NCBI GenBank assembly: GCA_963801715.1
Contig: CAWDGB010000011.1
Coordinates: 56,805 to 120,804, forward strand
Length of the DNA stretch: 64,000 bases
Source of the DNA: CAVVJA01 sp963801715
GTDB taxonomy: Bacteria > Actinomycetota > Actinomycetes > Mycobacteriales > Jatrophihabitantaceae
Direction: 5' to 3'
Part shown: in pieces, positions 10,405 through 19,959 of the stretch
Layout of the letters: every line of letters starts with the position of its first letter
Numbering within the stretch: the first letter of the stretch is position 1
Translations under genes and position numbers: made by a program
Notes under the pieces: model-generated
The model's input: only the letters and a program-made list of their open reading frames with translations
Database searches by the model: none
Told to the model about the DNA's origin: nothing

Positions 10405-10827
10405 ATGGGATTCGATGTCGAGGCTCTGTTTCGGCTCTGGACCGATCCGTTGCCGGAGGGTCCGGCCGCGGAGGACGCGGTCCGCACGCTGTACACCGAC
10501 CCCGTGGTGGTCAACGGCGTGCCGCTGACCGCGGCTGACCTCGTGAGCCGAGCCCGCGCTATCCAGGGCGTCTTCGAGCCGGTCGAGCGCAAGGTCCTCG
10601 ACCTGGTGGAGGACGACGGCAAGGTCGCCGTCGCGTTCCGACTCGGTGGCCGGCAGGTTGGCCCGCTGCCCACCACGGCCGGGATAGTGCCTCCGTCCGG
10701 CCAGCCGGTGACGATACGCATCATCGACATCCTGACGTTGACCAACGGCCGAATCAGCAACATCTGGATGGTGGCCGACGAACTCGGCGCCCTCGTCGCG
10801 ATCAACGCCGTCACCCTCACGCCCTAA
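10405..10827 (+). CDS. SnoaL-like (NTF2-fold) protein
   Basis: 140 residues from ATG 10405 (MGFDVEALFRLWTDPLP). A longer in-frame opening from 10303 is arginine-rich and unlikely. The middle VFEPVERKVLDLVEDDGKVAVAFRLGG and the end GRISNIWMVADELG match SnoaL/ester-cyclase-like polypeptides of the NTF2 fold. No catalytic residues are certain. It stands alone between the divergent TMEM175 gene and the RibD-like reductase. Confidence 0.75.
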   Translation: MGFDVEALFRLWTDPLPEGPAAEDAVRTLYTDPVVVNGVPLTAADLVSRARAIQGVFEPVERKVLDLVEDDGKVAVAFRLGGRQVGPLPTTAGIVPPSGQPVTIRIIDILTLTNGRISNIWMVADELGALVAINAVTLTP

Positions 10828-10933
10828 CCGTCAGTCGGATCCCGTCGTATGCGATCTCGTCGCGCGCCTCGTTCGCCGCCGGGCCACGCTCGTGAACACT
10901 GGCCGCGCACGATCGCGATCGAAGGGAGCCGTG

Positions 10934-11512
10934 ATGGCCGTTGTGGTTATGCACGCCGTGGCGTCGATGGACGGCTACATCGCCGACACCGATGACGAGG
11001 TGGGTCCGCTGTTCGAGTGGTACTTCAACGGCGACGTCGACATCGTCGACGGTGGCCCGTTCAAGGTGTCGAAAGCGTCGGCCGACTACGTCCGCACGAT
11101 GTGGCAGAGCATCGGGACGACCGTGATCGGACGACACCTGTTCGATCTGACGAACGGCTGGGAGGGCCGGCCACCGGCCGGCGAGCATCTGGTCGTGGTG
11201 TCACATCGACCGAAGCCGGACGGGTGGCATCCGGAAGCGTCGTGTCACTTCTTCGATGATGTGGCGGCGGCCATCGCCAAGGCAAAAGAGCTCGCTGGCT
11301 CGCGTATCGTCGCCGTGGCGGCGGGCGACGTCGGTGGGCAGGCCTTGGCGTTGGGCCTGGTGGACGAGGTAGCGATGGACGTCGTCCCGGTTGTGTTCGG
11401 CACGGGCAAGCGGTACTTCGGCCCGGTCGATCGCCAGTACCTGCTGGAGGACCCCGACGTTGTCATCCGCGGCGATCGCGTGCTCCACCTTCGCTGCCGG
11501 GCTCGCCGCTGA
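10934..11512 (+). CDS. dihydrofolate reductase-family protein (RibD C-terminal domain)
   Basis: 192 residues from ATG 10934 with GAAGGGA just upstream. Opens AVVVMHAVASMDGYIAD, typical of the RibD_C/DHFR-like fold, then TTVIGRHLFDLTNGW, a GDVGGQALALGLVDE turn and the VVPVVFGTGKRYF strand that closes the domain. Such stand-alone proteins are common in actinobacteria. They probably reduce small molecules with NADPH, but the substrate is unknown. It is 106 bp from the NTF2-fold gene on the same strand. Confidence 0.88.
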   Translation: MAVVVMHAVASMDGYIADTDDEVGPLFEWYFNGDVDIVDGGPFKVSKASADYVRTMWQSIGTTVIGRHLFDLTNGWEGRPPAGEHLVVVSHRPKPDGWHPEASCHFFDDVAAAIAKAKELAGSRIVAVAAGDVGGQALALGLVDEVAMDVVPVVFGTGKRYFGPVDRQYLLEDPDVVIRGDRVLHLRCRARR

Positions 11513-11632
11513 GGGATTCAACCGAGGACAGCGCCGGTCCGCGACACATATCGACCGCTCGCCTAGCGGTTTCTGGCCCGCAGCCCAGCGCTTGTTCTCG
11601 GGTGAGCAGCATCAGGTGGCTGGTGTCGTGAT

Positions 11633-12331
11633 CTACCAGGGAACAATGCCGTAGCGGTCCTGGAAGGTGCCGGTCGGCCCGTCTGCGGGCAGGGTGGCCA
11701 GGTGGACGATTGCGTCGGTGCCTTCGGTGACGGTCTGCGTGCCGCGGTGGTCGTTGAAATCGGTGCCGGTGAAGCCGGGGTCGGCCGCGTTGACGAGGAT
11801 TCCCTTCAAGGATCGGGCGTATTGGACCGTCAACATGGTCAGCGCCGCTTTGGTCGCCGGGTAGACGGGCAGGGTCACCGCGTTCTCGACCGCGCCGGGC
11901 TGGAGGAGGCGGTGGAACGACCCGACTCCGCTGGAGACGTTGACGATGCGCGGATGTTCGGCCGCGCGCAGCAGCGGAAGGAACGCATGCGTCACCCTGA
12001 TCGGGCCGAATACGTTGATGGCAAATCCCTCCATCGCTGCGTCCGCGGTCAGATCCTCGGCGCTCAGCCGTGGTGCCGCAGTGCCCGCGTTGTTGATCAA
12101 TACGTCGAGATGGCCATAGTCGTCGCGGACGCGTGCGGCGGCCGCGTGCACGCTGTCGTCGTCGGTCGGATCGATCTCGAGGTAGACACCACCGAGCTCG
12201 TGCGCGGCCTGCGTTCCGCGCCGAGGATCCCGGGCGCCGACGAGCACGGTATGGCCGAGATCGATGAGGCGTCTGGCTGTCTCGTAGCCGAGGCCCTTAT
12301 TGGCGCCGGTGATCAGGGTGATGGTGGTCAT
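11633..12331 (-). CDS. short-chain dehydrogenase/reductase (SDR)
   Basis: 232 residues from ATG 12331. The Rossmann motif TGANKGLG lies at residues ~7-14, followed by LINNAGTA and NVSSGVGS, with the catalytic YPATK near residue 160 (Y-x3-K). The DPGFTGTDFN segment after the catalytic helix is typical of the classical SDR group acting on carbonyls. Earlier in-frame codons give a long Arg/Pro-rich extension and are rejected. It is convergent with the RibD-like gene. Confidence 0.9.
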   Translation of the reverse strand: MTTITLITGANKGLGYETARRLIDLGHTVLVGARDPRRGTQAAHELGGVYLEIDPTDDDSVHAAAARVRDDYGHLDVLINNAGTAAPRLSAEDLTADAAMEGFAINVFGPIRVTHAFLPLLRAAEHPRIVNVSSGVGSFHRLLQPGAVENAVTLPVYPATKAALTMLTVQYARSLKGILVNAADPGFTGTDFNDHRGTQTVTEGTDAIVHLATLPADGPTGTFQDRYGIVPW

Positions 12332-12591
12332 TGCGTCAGTCTCCAAGCGTCGTATAGCGGAGCACGCATGCATCTGGCGGCAGGGATCGCCGATTTGCCG
12401 ACCTCCGGATTGTGCCGACCGTGACACGGTATGCCTTTCGCAGCGGAGATTCCTACTCGCGACATCGGCACAATCCAGTCTTCGGTGAGCGGAGGGCCGA
12501 GCTGGCGATGGCTCGCGCCATCCCACAGCCGGCGCGTCTTGTCGACACCGCCGAACGAGCATCGTCCCGTTTGGGCTGATCTTGATCGTGC

Positions 12592-12872
12592 TCACACGTC
12601 CGACGTGACCGAGTCGGGGCTGATCACGAACACGAACGCCTTGCAGGCCTCGATCCCACGCCGGACCGATCCCGCCACTTGGCGCCGCCCGGGATGTCGT
12701 GGACGTCGAGCCACACCTCGTATCCTCGGGCGCCGAGCGCCCGGCTCAGGCGGTCGACCGCGAACGCTCCGTCCGCGCGCGCATAGGAGATGAAGGCGTC
12801 ATACCAACCGGCGTGCGTGGCATCGGGCGCCTCGACGCGGGAGACAGCCCAAGGCGTGATCTTCGACGACAA
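12592..12872 (-). pseudogene. TIR-domain protein remnant
   Basis: The leftward reading gives GWYDAFISYARADGAFAVDRL and then ARGYEVWLDVHDIPGGAKW, the first two conserved blocks of a bacterial TIR domain. A frame change near 12660 continues as RRGIEACKAFVFVISPDSVTSDV and stops at 12592. TIR domains usually run ~130 residues and are fused to sensor or effector partners. Here only ~90 residues remain, with no partner, and the catalytic-Glu region is not reached. This is a truncated, frameshifted remnant of a signalling or immunity gene. Confidence 0.7.
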
Positions 12873-12991
12873 GCTGCAGGGACAGGACAGATGACGCGCG
12901 AATTGCCCTCTTGCTGGGGGCGGTCTACGGTCGCGTCAAGGCGCGACGGGAAGACCCGTCGCATCCGGTAGTACTCGACGGGGGTGGAGCC

Positions 12992-13297
12992 ATGAGTGCG
13001 CTGACGGTCGTCAAGGTCAGCGGGGACATCGATCGGTTCCGGCAGGCACTGCTGGATCGCGGCGATGAGTTCGCGAAGATCGCCGAGGAAGCGAAATCCA
13101 AGGGAGCGCTGCACCATCGGTTCGGAATCGGCGACGGATTCGTACTGGTCGTCGACGAGTGGCAGGACGCTGACGCGTTCATGCAGTTCTTCAGCAATCC
13201 CGAGCTGCAGACGTTCATCGCCTCAGTCGGCGGTGACACCAGCACGCCGCCGGATATCACGGTCACCGAGGCGATCTCCTCGCCCGACGAGTTCTGA
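12992..13297 (+). CDS. small protein, possible dimeric alpha-beta barrel fold
   Basis: 101 residues from ATG 12992 behind a GGGGTGGAG ribosome site. Opens MSALTVVKVSGDIDRFRQALL and contains GIGDGFVLVVDEWQDADAFMQFFSNPELQ. A strand-helix-strand start and the D-E-W..A..F pattern resemble antibiotic-biosynthesis-monooxygenase-type ferredoxin-like barrels. No specific function can be assigned. It stands alone, facing away from the TIR remnant. Confidence 0.7.
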   Translation: MSALTVVKVSGDIDRFRQALLDRGDEFAKIAEEAKSKGALHHRFGIGDGFVLVVDEWQDADAFMQFFSNPELQTFIASVGGDTSTPPDITVTEAISSPDEF

Positions 13298-13596
13298 AGC
13301 TCGCAGCAGCTCGGCTCGACGCTTAGTCCTCGGGGACTGCAGACCCTGATCCGAAGACTTGCGAGGGTGAGGTCGGGTCGCGGACCGGCGCGCCGGCCCG
13401 GGTCAACCTTGGTGGTGAGCCGGTGACGCTGCGGTTCTGCGCCGACCGCTGCGTTCTTCGCAGTTCGGGAAGACCCGGTGAGGCGCGATGCCACTGGCGG
13501 CCTCGCCGACGGCACGGTGCGCGCCATCGGGACCCGCGAGGTCGACCGCGAGCGGTTTGCAGAGACATCGAGTGATCGCGGCGAGCGGTCACCGAT

Positions 13597-13860
13597 GTGG
13601 AGCTGGTCGGCGATCGACGGGGTGACATCGTGCGATTGCAGTTCCTCGCGGTCGAGCCGGGTCCCGACTACCACGTGCATGTTGTCCCCGGGGCCGAGAG
13701 GAAGAGCCCGGACGGCGGGGTCCACCTCAACCGGCTGCGCGGTAACAGAGGCAACCAGAACTACCCGGTGCCAACGACGGTCGGCCTACAACGGCCGTTC
13801 ACCGTTCTCATCTGGTGCCGGGCCTTCGCCGTCCCGATCGCGGCGGCCACCATCCGCTGA
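13597..13860 (+). CDS. DM13-domain protein, N-terminus possibly lost
   Basis: 87 residues from GTG 13597. The segment GPDYHVHVVPGAERKSPDGG, then LRGNRGNQNYPVP and TVLIWCRAFAVPIA, matches the DM13 domain, a ~100-residue module with a conserved cysteine proposed to take part in electron transfer. Family members usually carry a signal peptide or membrane anchor and a longer N-terminus. Here a stop codon lies ten codons upstream, and residues resembling an earlier part (13480-13590) sit in another frame, so an upstream frameshift is likely. The conserved cysteine (WCRAF) is present. Confidence 0.65.
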   Translation: MELVGDRRGDIVRLQFLAVEPGPDYHVHVVPGAERKSPDGGVHLNRLRGNRGNQNYPVPTTVGLQRPFTVLIWCRAFAVPIAAATIR

Positions 13861-13908
13861 CGACGCGCCTGACGAAGGAGTGACCTGCACCCCAATCTCA
13901 TGCCCGGA

Positions 13909-14733
13909 TTAGGCGATCGCGAGGTGGCCTGCCGACAAGCGATCTTGCTCGGGGAGGTGGTCCAGGAAGCCGATGATCGATTGGCTCACCGCCAACGGAT
14001 TGCGACGAGGCAGCTGGTGGCCACCGCCATTGATCAACTGAAGCTCGGAGACTGGCAGTAGCTCATGCAGCGCCTGCGCCGTCACGATCGGCACCATGGT
14101 GTCCTTCGGATCGGCGATGACAAGCGTGGGCGCGCGCACGGAAGGGATGACACCCACCAGGGCGTCGAGGTCGGCGACCAATGCCCGCTGCTCAACCAGG
14201 AAGGTGCGCCACATCGCTCCGGCGGAGTGCCGTGCGCTGCCCCAGACGTCCCAGTACACATGCTCGTGCGGTTCGAGAGCGCGGCCGCGCCGCCGGACGA
14301 TGCGGGCCAGTCGCGCTCGGGCCACCCACGGAGTAAGCCACCACGCGCATACCGAACACACCGGTCCCACCACGGGAGCAGCAAGGAGTGTGTCCCAGCC
14401 GTTAAGACAGTCCGGTCCGACACTCGATACGAGCACCAGCGCCCGCACTCGCTCCGGCGCCATCGCGGCGACCGTCAAGGCGACGCCACCTCCATAGGAG
14501 TGCCCGACCAGGACCGTCTCCGCCACCTCGGCGGCGTCTAACTCGCTCAACACGAACCGGGCGTTAGCCGAGAAGTCGCCCGGGCCAGCTTTGTTGGAGC
14601 CGTAGCCCGGTCGATCACCCGCGAGCACACCACACGAATCAGGCAGTCGATCGATCACCGCCGACCAATCGGATCCAGCACCGGGCTGGCCGTGCAGGAA
14701 GGTGAGGTGAAGGCGTTGCGCCGACGTATGCAT
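13909..14733 (-). CDS. alpha/beta hydrolase
   Basis: 274 residues if started at ATG 14733 (MHTSAQRLHLTFLHGQPG); an in-frame ATG at 14898 would add 55 poorly conserved residues. The oxyanion segment LTFLHGQPGAG, the nucleophile elbow GHSYGG, the acid region near IADPKDTMVP and the late histidine in INGGGHQLPRR give a complete Ser-Asp-His set for the alpha/beta hydrolase fold. An insertion with WWLTPWVARARLARIVRR forms a lid. Substrate unknown. The start choice is uncertain because neither site has a strong ribosome sequence. Confidence 0.85.
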   Translation of the reverse strand: MHTSAQRLHLTFLHGQPGAGSDWSAVIDRLPDSCGVLAGDRPGYGSNKAGPGDFSANARFVLSELDAAEVAETVLVGHSYGGGVALTVAAMAPERVRALVLVSSVGPDCLNGWDTLLAAPVVGPVCSVCAWWLTPWVARARLARIVRRRGRALEPHEHVYWDVWGSARHSAGAMWRTFLVEQRALVADLDALVGVIPSVRAPTLVIADPKDTMVPIVTAQALHELLPVSELQLINGGGHQLPRRNPLAVSQSIIGFLDHLPEQDRLSAGHLAIA

Positions 14734-15271
14734 TACGAGCAGCCACTCCAGACGTGCCAGACAGGCCTGCGGTCGCAGCGCCTCGAACGCCTCAGTGTGC
14801 AGGTCGCCCACCGCCAACGGTAACCGTCCCGTTGCCATCCGCGGCCCCAGACGCACAGCGGTCTGCCAGCACCTGCAACGTATGAACCGCGAAGGCACAA
14901 GGGCGGCTCACATCGCTCGGACGATCCCGATGAGGTGCTTCCTAGAAGTCCACGCCAAAGCCGGCGCACCGTTATCAACGGGAAGAACATAGAGCCGAAG
15001 GTGATTCCGGCAGCAATCACTACATAACGTCCGACAACGACAGATCATCGGCGCCGCCTGAGACACCAAGATCAAGACGCGACCAAAATTGCTGTCGGCA
15101 CCAACGGGGACACCCGGTGATTGTTCTTGCCAGAATTTCGTCGGGTGACAGCTATGTTGGCTACCTCGACCCGGGGTGTCCGGCAGGCGCCGCCGCGGGA
15201 CTGGCTTGCCGCACTGACGCGAAGGCCGGTCGCGCGGGGCTACGAGCCGAGAGGAGCAGGGGGCGACAGCC
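14734..15271. other. divergent intergenic region before the AfsR-like gene
   Basis: About 540 bases between the hydrolase and the AfsR-like regulator (373 if the longer hydrolase start is used). No RNA gene or further coding region was recognised. A purine-rich ribosome site (GAGAGGAGCAGGG) precedes GTG 15272. Confidence 0.5.
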
Positions 15272-18200
15272 GTGCGAATCGGGCTCTTGGGCGGGTTCGA
15301 AGTCTCCGAAGGTGACCGGAGAGTCGCCGACGGCGCGTGGCGACTGCGCAAGGCGAAGACGCTGGTCAAGCTGCTGGCGCTGGAACCGGGGCACCGCATT
15401 CACCGGGACCAGCTCGCTGACCAGCTTTGGCCGGAACTCGACGCCGACGCCGCACGTAACAACCTGCATCAGGCGTTGCACGCGGCCCGAAGAGCATTGT
15501 CGACCATCGGCGTCGACGGGACGGCCGCGCTCGCACTGCGCGACGATCTCGTTGTGCTCGGCCGCAACGGTCACGTGGTCACCGACCTCGAAGAGTTCCA
15601 GGATGCGGTGGAGCAGGCCAGCGCGACGGAGAACTGGACGGAGCTGGCTGCCGTCACTGAGTCAGATGGCCCGGCGAGCTACTTCCGGAGGATGCCTACG
15701 AGCCGTGGGCGCAGCGACCATGCCAACCGCATCCGAGAGTGGCGCACCGAGTTGGTCATGAAGCTGGTCGACGACGACTTGGCCGAACGCGACCCGCAGA
15801 CGGCGGTGGGCGTGCTCGCGCCCGTCGTCGCTGCGAACCGGCTGCACGAACCGGTGCACCGGGCGATGATGCGTGCCCTCGCAGCCGCCGGTCGCCGTGC
15901 CGAGGCATTGGTGATGTTCGAACGGCTCCGCGCGGTGCTGCAGCAGGAGCTCGCCGCGGACCCGGAGCCGCAAACCCGTCAGCTCTACCGGGATCTGCTT
16001 GGCAAGCAGTAGCGCAGGACAGCGGTTCGGCCCACCTCCGGAGCCCTCCGCGCGCTACGAACCTGCCCGCCCGGGTCTCCCCGCTAGTGGGTCGAGGCCG
16101 CGAACTTGACGAGACCGCACAGATCCTCGCGACCGCGCGGCTAGCTGACGCTGACGGGCCCGGGTGGTGCCGGCAAGACGACGCTGGCCGTCGAGCTGGC
16201 TCGCCGACATCACGAGCGCTATCGCGACGGCGCAATCTTGGTCGAGCTTGCTGCGTTGGCCGACGGTGACCTGATCGTCGAGGAGATGGCAGAGGCGCTG
16301 CGACTCGAACTACCGTCTCGTCAGGCTGCCGATCGACTCGCTGGTGGCGCAGTTGCGCGGCCGGCAGCTGCTCGTCGTGCTCGACAACTGCGAGCACCTG
16401 ATCGACGCGTGCGCTCGGACAGTTACCGAGCTGCTGCAAGGCTGTCCCGAGATTTCGGTACTGGCTACCAGCCGGGAACCGTTGCGCATCGAGGGTGAGG
16501 TCAGCTGGCGCACGCCGTCTCTCGCGTTGCCCGATCCGGACCACCTTCCGCCGGTGGAGGCACTATCCGGCGTCGCGTCATTGCAGCTGTTCGTGCAGCG
16601 CGCGTCTGCCGTGTCGCCAGGATTCGCGCTGACCGACGACAACGCCGCTGCGGTGGCGGACATCTGTTACCGGCTCGACGGCATGCCGCTGGCACTGGAA
16701 CTTGCGGCGGCCTGCGTTCCCGGTGCTCTCGCCACAACAGATCGCTGCGCCGCCTCGGCGACGCGCTCAGCCTGCTGCGCCGAGGCCATCGCGCGCCGAT
16801 CACTCGCCAGCAGACCTTGACCGCAACCCTGGACTGGAGCCACAACCTGCTCGCGGACGACGAGCGGGTGCTGTTTCGGCGGCTGGCGGTCTTCGCCGGC
16901 TCGTTCACGCTGGAGGCGGTCGAGGGCGTGTGCGTGGACGGCGGCGCAGGTGCTCGGTGCCCTCGGCGCGGCTCGTCGACACGTCGCTCGTGCAGCGCCG
17001 AGGCGCGCGGCGAGATCACCCGCTATCGACTGCTCGAGACGGTGCGGCAGTACGGCGCGGAACGGCTGCGTGCCGCCGGCGAGGAACCGGCGATCCGCAG
17101 CCGGCACAGCGCGTGGTACGTCGAGTTCGCCGAGTCCCGCGACCCGGAGGTGTCGACAAGCATCGTCGAGGTCGTGCCGGCGAGCCTCGACGTCGAGCAC
17201 GACAACCTGCGCGCAGCTCTGACCTGGGCACTGGCACACGAGCCGCGCGCGGCGTTGCGACTCGCGGTCGCGTTGTGGCGGTACTGGCTCGCGCGCGGCC
17301 TGTTCGCAGAGGGTCGCCGCTGGCTGGAGACGGTGCTCGACCGCCGTCTCGGAACCGTCCGTCATGCGCGCCCGCGGGCTGCTGGCCCTCGCGGTTTTCG
17401 ACCTGCGCCGGGGCACGGGCGAGCGGCTCGTCGAGATCGGCGCGGAGACAGTCGCAATTCACCGCGCGATCGGCGACCGCGCGCGCCTGGCGCTTGCGTT
17501 ACACGCGGACGGCGTGCTCGCCTATATGCGCGGCGACTGGACTCGGTGCTGGCAGCGCAGCGAGGAGGCACGGGAGGCCGCGCCCGGTGCCGACGAAGTC
17601 GAGGCGTCCACCGCATTCCTGCAGGCGATGGTGCTGCTCGGCCGCCACGATCTGCCCGCCGCGCGCGTGGCGTTCGAGCAGGCGCGCGCGGCACTGGCCG
17701 CGGTGCGCTCGGGGCGCCCATTCTTCGCGACGATGACCCTCGGCTGGGTCGTCGAGGACGCACGCATCTACTTCGAGGAGACGGTGCTGCCCGGGCCGCG
17801 CGTGAGTGCCGGGCAGGCGCGGGGATATGTGTTGTGCAACCTCGCCTATCTGGCCCGGCTGGCCGGCGATCGAGACGAGGCCCAGGGGCTGCTGGACGAG
17901 GCCGTCTCGATATTCCGCGCGCTCGGCGACCGGGACGGCGAATCGATGGCCCGGAGCCACCTTGGCTGTCTGCATCGGGTCCGCGCCGAGTTCGCCGAGG
18001 GACGGGCCGCGCTGGAGCACAGCCTGCGCATCCGGCACGAGATCGGCGACCGTCGCGAGATCGGCCTGACTCTCGGCAACCTCGGCATGCTCACTGCCGC
18101 CGAGGGAGACCTTGCGCACGGGCTGGCGCTGCTGCGGCAGGCGCTGGCCGGCTTCCGCGAGACCGATGACGCGCCGGGACGGGTAGCCGCCACGCTCACG

Positions 18201-18442
18201 ATCGCGAGCCTGCATGCCGCGGCGGGCGACTACGAAGCGGCGCGGCGGATGTTGCCCGACGCATTGTCCGAAGTCGCGGCACATCCCCGGCAACCACCGC
18301 GCAACCGCGTGGGGATTCGTCATGCTCAGCGACGTGCACCGCAATCTCGGCCACCCAGACGAAGCCGCCCCGCGCGATGGCCGAGGCCCGGACCCTGTTC
18401 CAGGCGCTCGGTAGCGGCAAGGTCGCCGCTAAGCGTGGTTAA
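15272..18442 (+). pseudogene. AfsR/SARP-like regulator (OmpR-type HTH, BTAD, NB-ARC, TPR), degraded
   Basis: The first 246 residues (15272-16012) are intact: an OmpR-type DNA-binding domain (MRIGLLGGFEVSEGDRRV...) followed by a bacterial transcriptional activation domain with DELL-like repeats (AAGRRAEALVMFERLRAVL). After a TAG at 16010-16012 the ATPase and repeat domains continue but jump frames at least seven times. Examples are LPARVSPLVGRGRELDE, then TGPGGAGKTTLAVELARRH (Walker A), then QLLVVLDNCEHLIDAC (Walker B), then TLTATLDWSHNLLADDERVL, then a long TPR-like part from 17364 (RGLLALAVFDLRRGTGERL onward). The end is near 18442. Parent length would be ~1040 residues. The intact front could still work as a stand-alone SARP activator. 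Neighbours suggest no target. Confidence 0.8.
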
Positions 18443-18501
18443 GCGGTTGCGAAACCGCGGGCCATAACGTCGGCCCTATCGACAAATGCCGAGGAGGGCC
18501 A

Positions 18502-19911
18502 ATGACGATGACGGATGCCCGAAACGTGGTGGGCGAAGCCACGGCGGGCGAGTTGCAAGCTGCGGTTAGGGGTCAGGTGATCCGACCGGGCGACAATGAC
18601 TACGACGAAGCACGTGCGATCTGGAACGCCACCCATGACAAGTATCCGGCGTTGATCGTCCGCTGCGCCGGTACCGCCGACGTGATCAAGACGGTGGAGT
18701 TCGCGCGCAGCCAGGGCCTGCCGCTCGCGGTGCGCGGCGGCGCGCACAGCATTGCCGGGTTCTCGACCTCCGACGGTGGGGTGGTTCTCGATCTCTCGCT
18801 GATGAAGGCAGTCAGGGTCGATCCGCAGGCCCGCCGCGCGGTCGCGCAGGGCGGGGCCACGTGGGCCGATTTCGACCACGAGACGCAGGCGTTCGGCCTG
18901 GCCACGACCGGCGGCCTGGTCTCCACCACCGGGCTTGGCGGGTTCACGCTGGGCGGGGGCATCGGCTGGCTGCTGCGCAAGCACGGCCTGACCTGCGACA
19001 ACCTCGTCTCCGCCGACGTGGTCACCGCCGACGGCCATCTGGTCCATGCCAGCGCCGAGCAGAACAGCGACCTGTTCTGGGCGTTGCGCGGCGGCGGCGG
19101 CAACTTCGGCGTTGCCACGTCGCTGGAGTACGCGCTGCATCGGGTGGGCCCCACGGTCCTCGGCGGGCTGGTCTTCTTCCCGGGCGAGGCGGCCCGGCAG
19201 GTGCTGACCGGCTGGCGCGATCTCACGACGACGATGCCCGACGAGTTGACATCTCTGGTCGACCTCACGACTGCGCCGCCGGTTCCGTTCCTGCCGGAGT
19301 CGGTGCACGGGAAACCGATCGTGGCCGTCGGCGCGATGTACTGCGGTCCGCTCAAGACAGTCGGCGAGGATGTCGTGGCCCCACTGCGCACGCTCGCCGA
19401 GCCGGTGGCGGATCTCCTGGGACCCGTTCCCTACGCCGCGATGCAGCAGATGCTCGACCCGCTGTGGCAGGCCGGGGCGCACAACTACTTCACCTCCGCG
19501 ATGATCGACGACCTCTCCGACAGCGCGATCGACGAACTCATCGCCAGGTGGTCGGCCAAGCCGACGCCACAGAGCGAGGTCCACATTCACCACGCCGGCG
19601 GGGCGATGGAGCGCGTCTCCGCGGCGGAAACGGCGTTCGCGCATCGCACCTCGCCGTATCTGCTCAACGTCATCGCCCGCTCGGTCGACGGCGTGGGCTT
19701 CGACGGCTACACCACGTGGGCCCGGGACGCCCGCGCCGCGATGGCCGGGTACGGACCCGACACGATGTATGTCAACTTCACCGGCGACGCCGGCGCGGAC
19801 AAGGTGCGCGCGTCGTACCCGCCCGAGACCTACGCGAAGCTCGTCGCGGTCAAGAGGCGCTACGACCCGACGAACCTGTTCCGGCTGAACCAAAACATCG
19901 CACCGGAGTGA
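18502..19911 (+). CDS. FAD-binding oxidoreductase (BBE-like, PCMH fold)
   Basis: 469 residues with GAGGAGGGCC just before ATG 18502. An N-terminal PCMH-type FAD domain is evident: VRGGAHSIAG, in which His82 is the expected covalent flavin attachment site, then TTGGLVSTTGLGGFTLGGG. The C-terminal BBE segment ends YDPTNLFRLNQNI, the usual berberine-bridge signature. Bicovalent relatives also have a cysteine in the second glycine-rich motif, which is absent here, so attachment is probably by His only. Such enzymes oxidise sugars, alcohols or secondary metabolites. There is no biosynthetic cluster around it. Confidence 0.92.
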   Translation: MTMTDARNVVGEATAGELQAAVRGQVIRPGDNDYDEARAIWNATHDKYPALIVRCAGTADVIKTVEFARSQGLPLAVRGGAHSIAGFSTSDGGVVLDLSLMKAVRVDPQARRAVAQGGATWADFDHETQAFGLATTGGLVSTTGLGGFTLGGGIGWLLRKHGLTCDNLVSADVVTADGHLVHASAEQNSDLFWALRGGGGNFGVATSLEYALHRVGPTVLGGLVFFPGEAARQVLTGWRDLTTTMPDELTSLVDLTTAPPVPFLPESVHGKPIVAVGAMYCGPLKTVGEDVVAPLRTLAEPVADLLGPVPYAAMQQMLDPLWQAGAHNYFTSAMIDDLSDSAIDELIARWSAKPTPQSEVHIHHAGGAMERVSAAETAFAHRTSPYLLNVIARSVDGVGFDGYTTWARDARAAMAGYGPDTMYVNFTGDAGADKVRASYPPETYAKLVAVKRRYDPTNLFRLNQNIAPE

Positions 19912-19959
19912 GACTGACATACCCGGACTCTCCGGCGTTCATGGCGACGCTGGCTGCCG

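Noticed and set aside
13478..13912. 144-codon rightward frame over the DM13 region
   Set aside because: The overlapping frame 13597-13860 carries the DM13 motifs; this one is Arg/Ser/Pro-rich, although its first part may be displaced DM13 sequence.
18502..19911. Secondary-metabolite cluster around the FAD oxidoreductase
   Set aside because: No polyketide, peptide or terpene synthase in the window; the neighbouring regulator is broken and other enzymes are unlinked.
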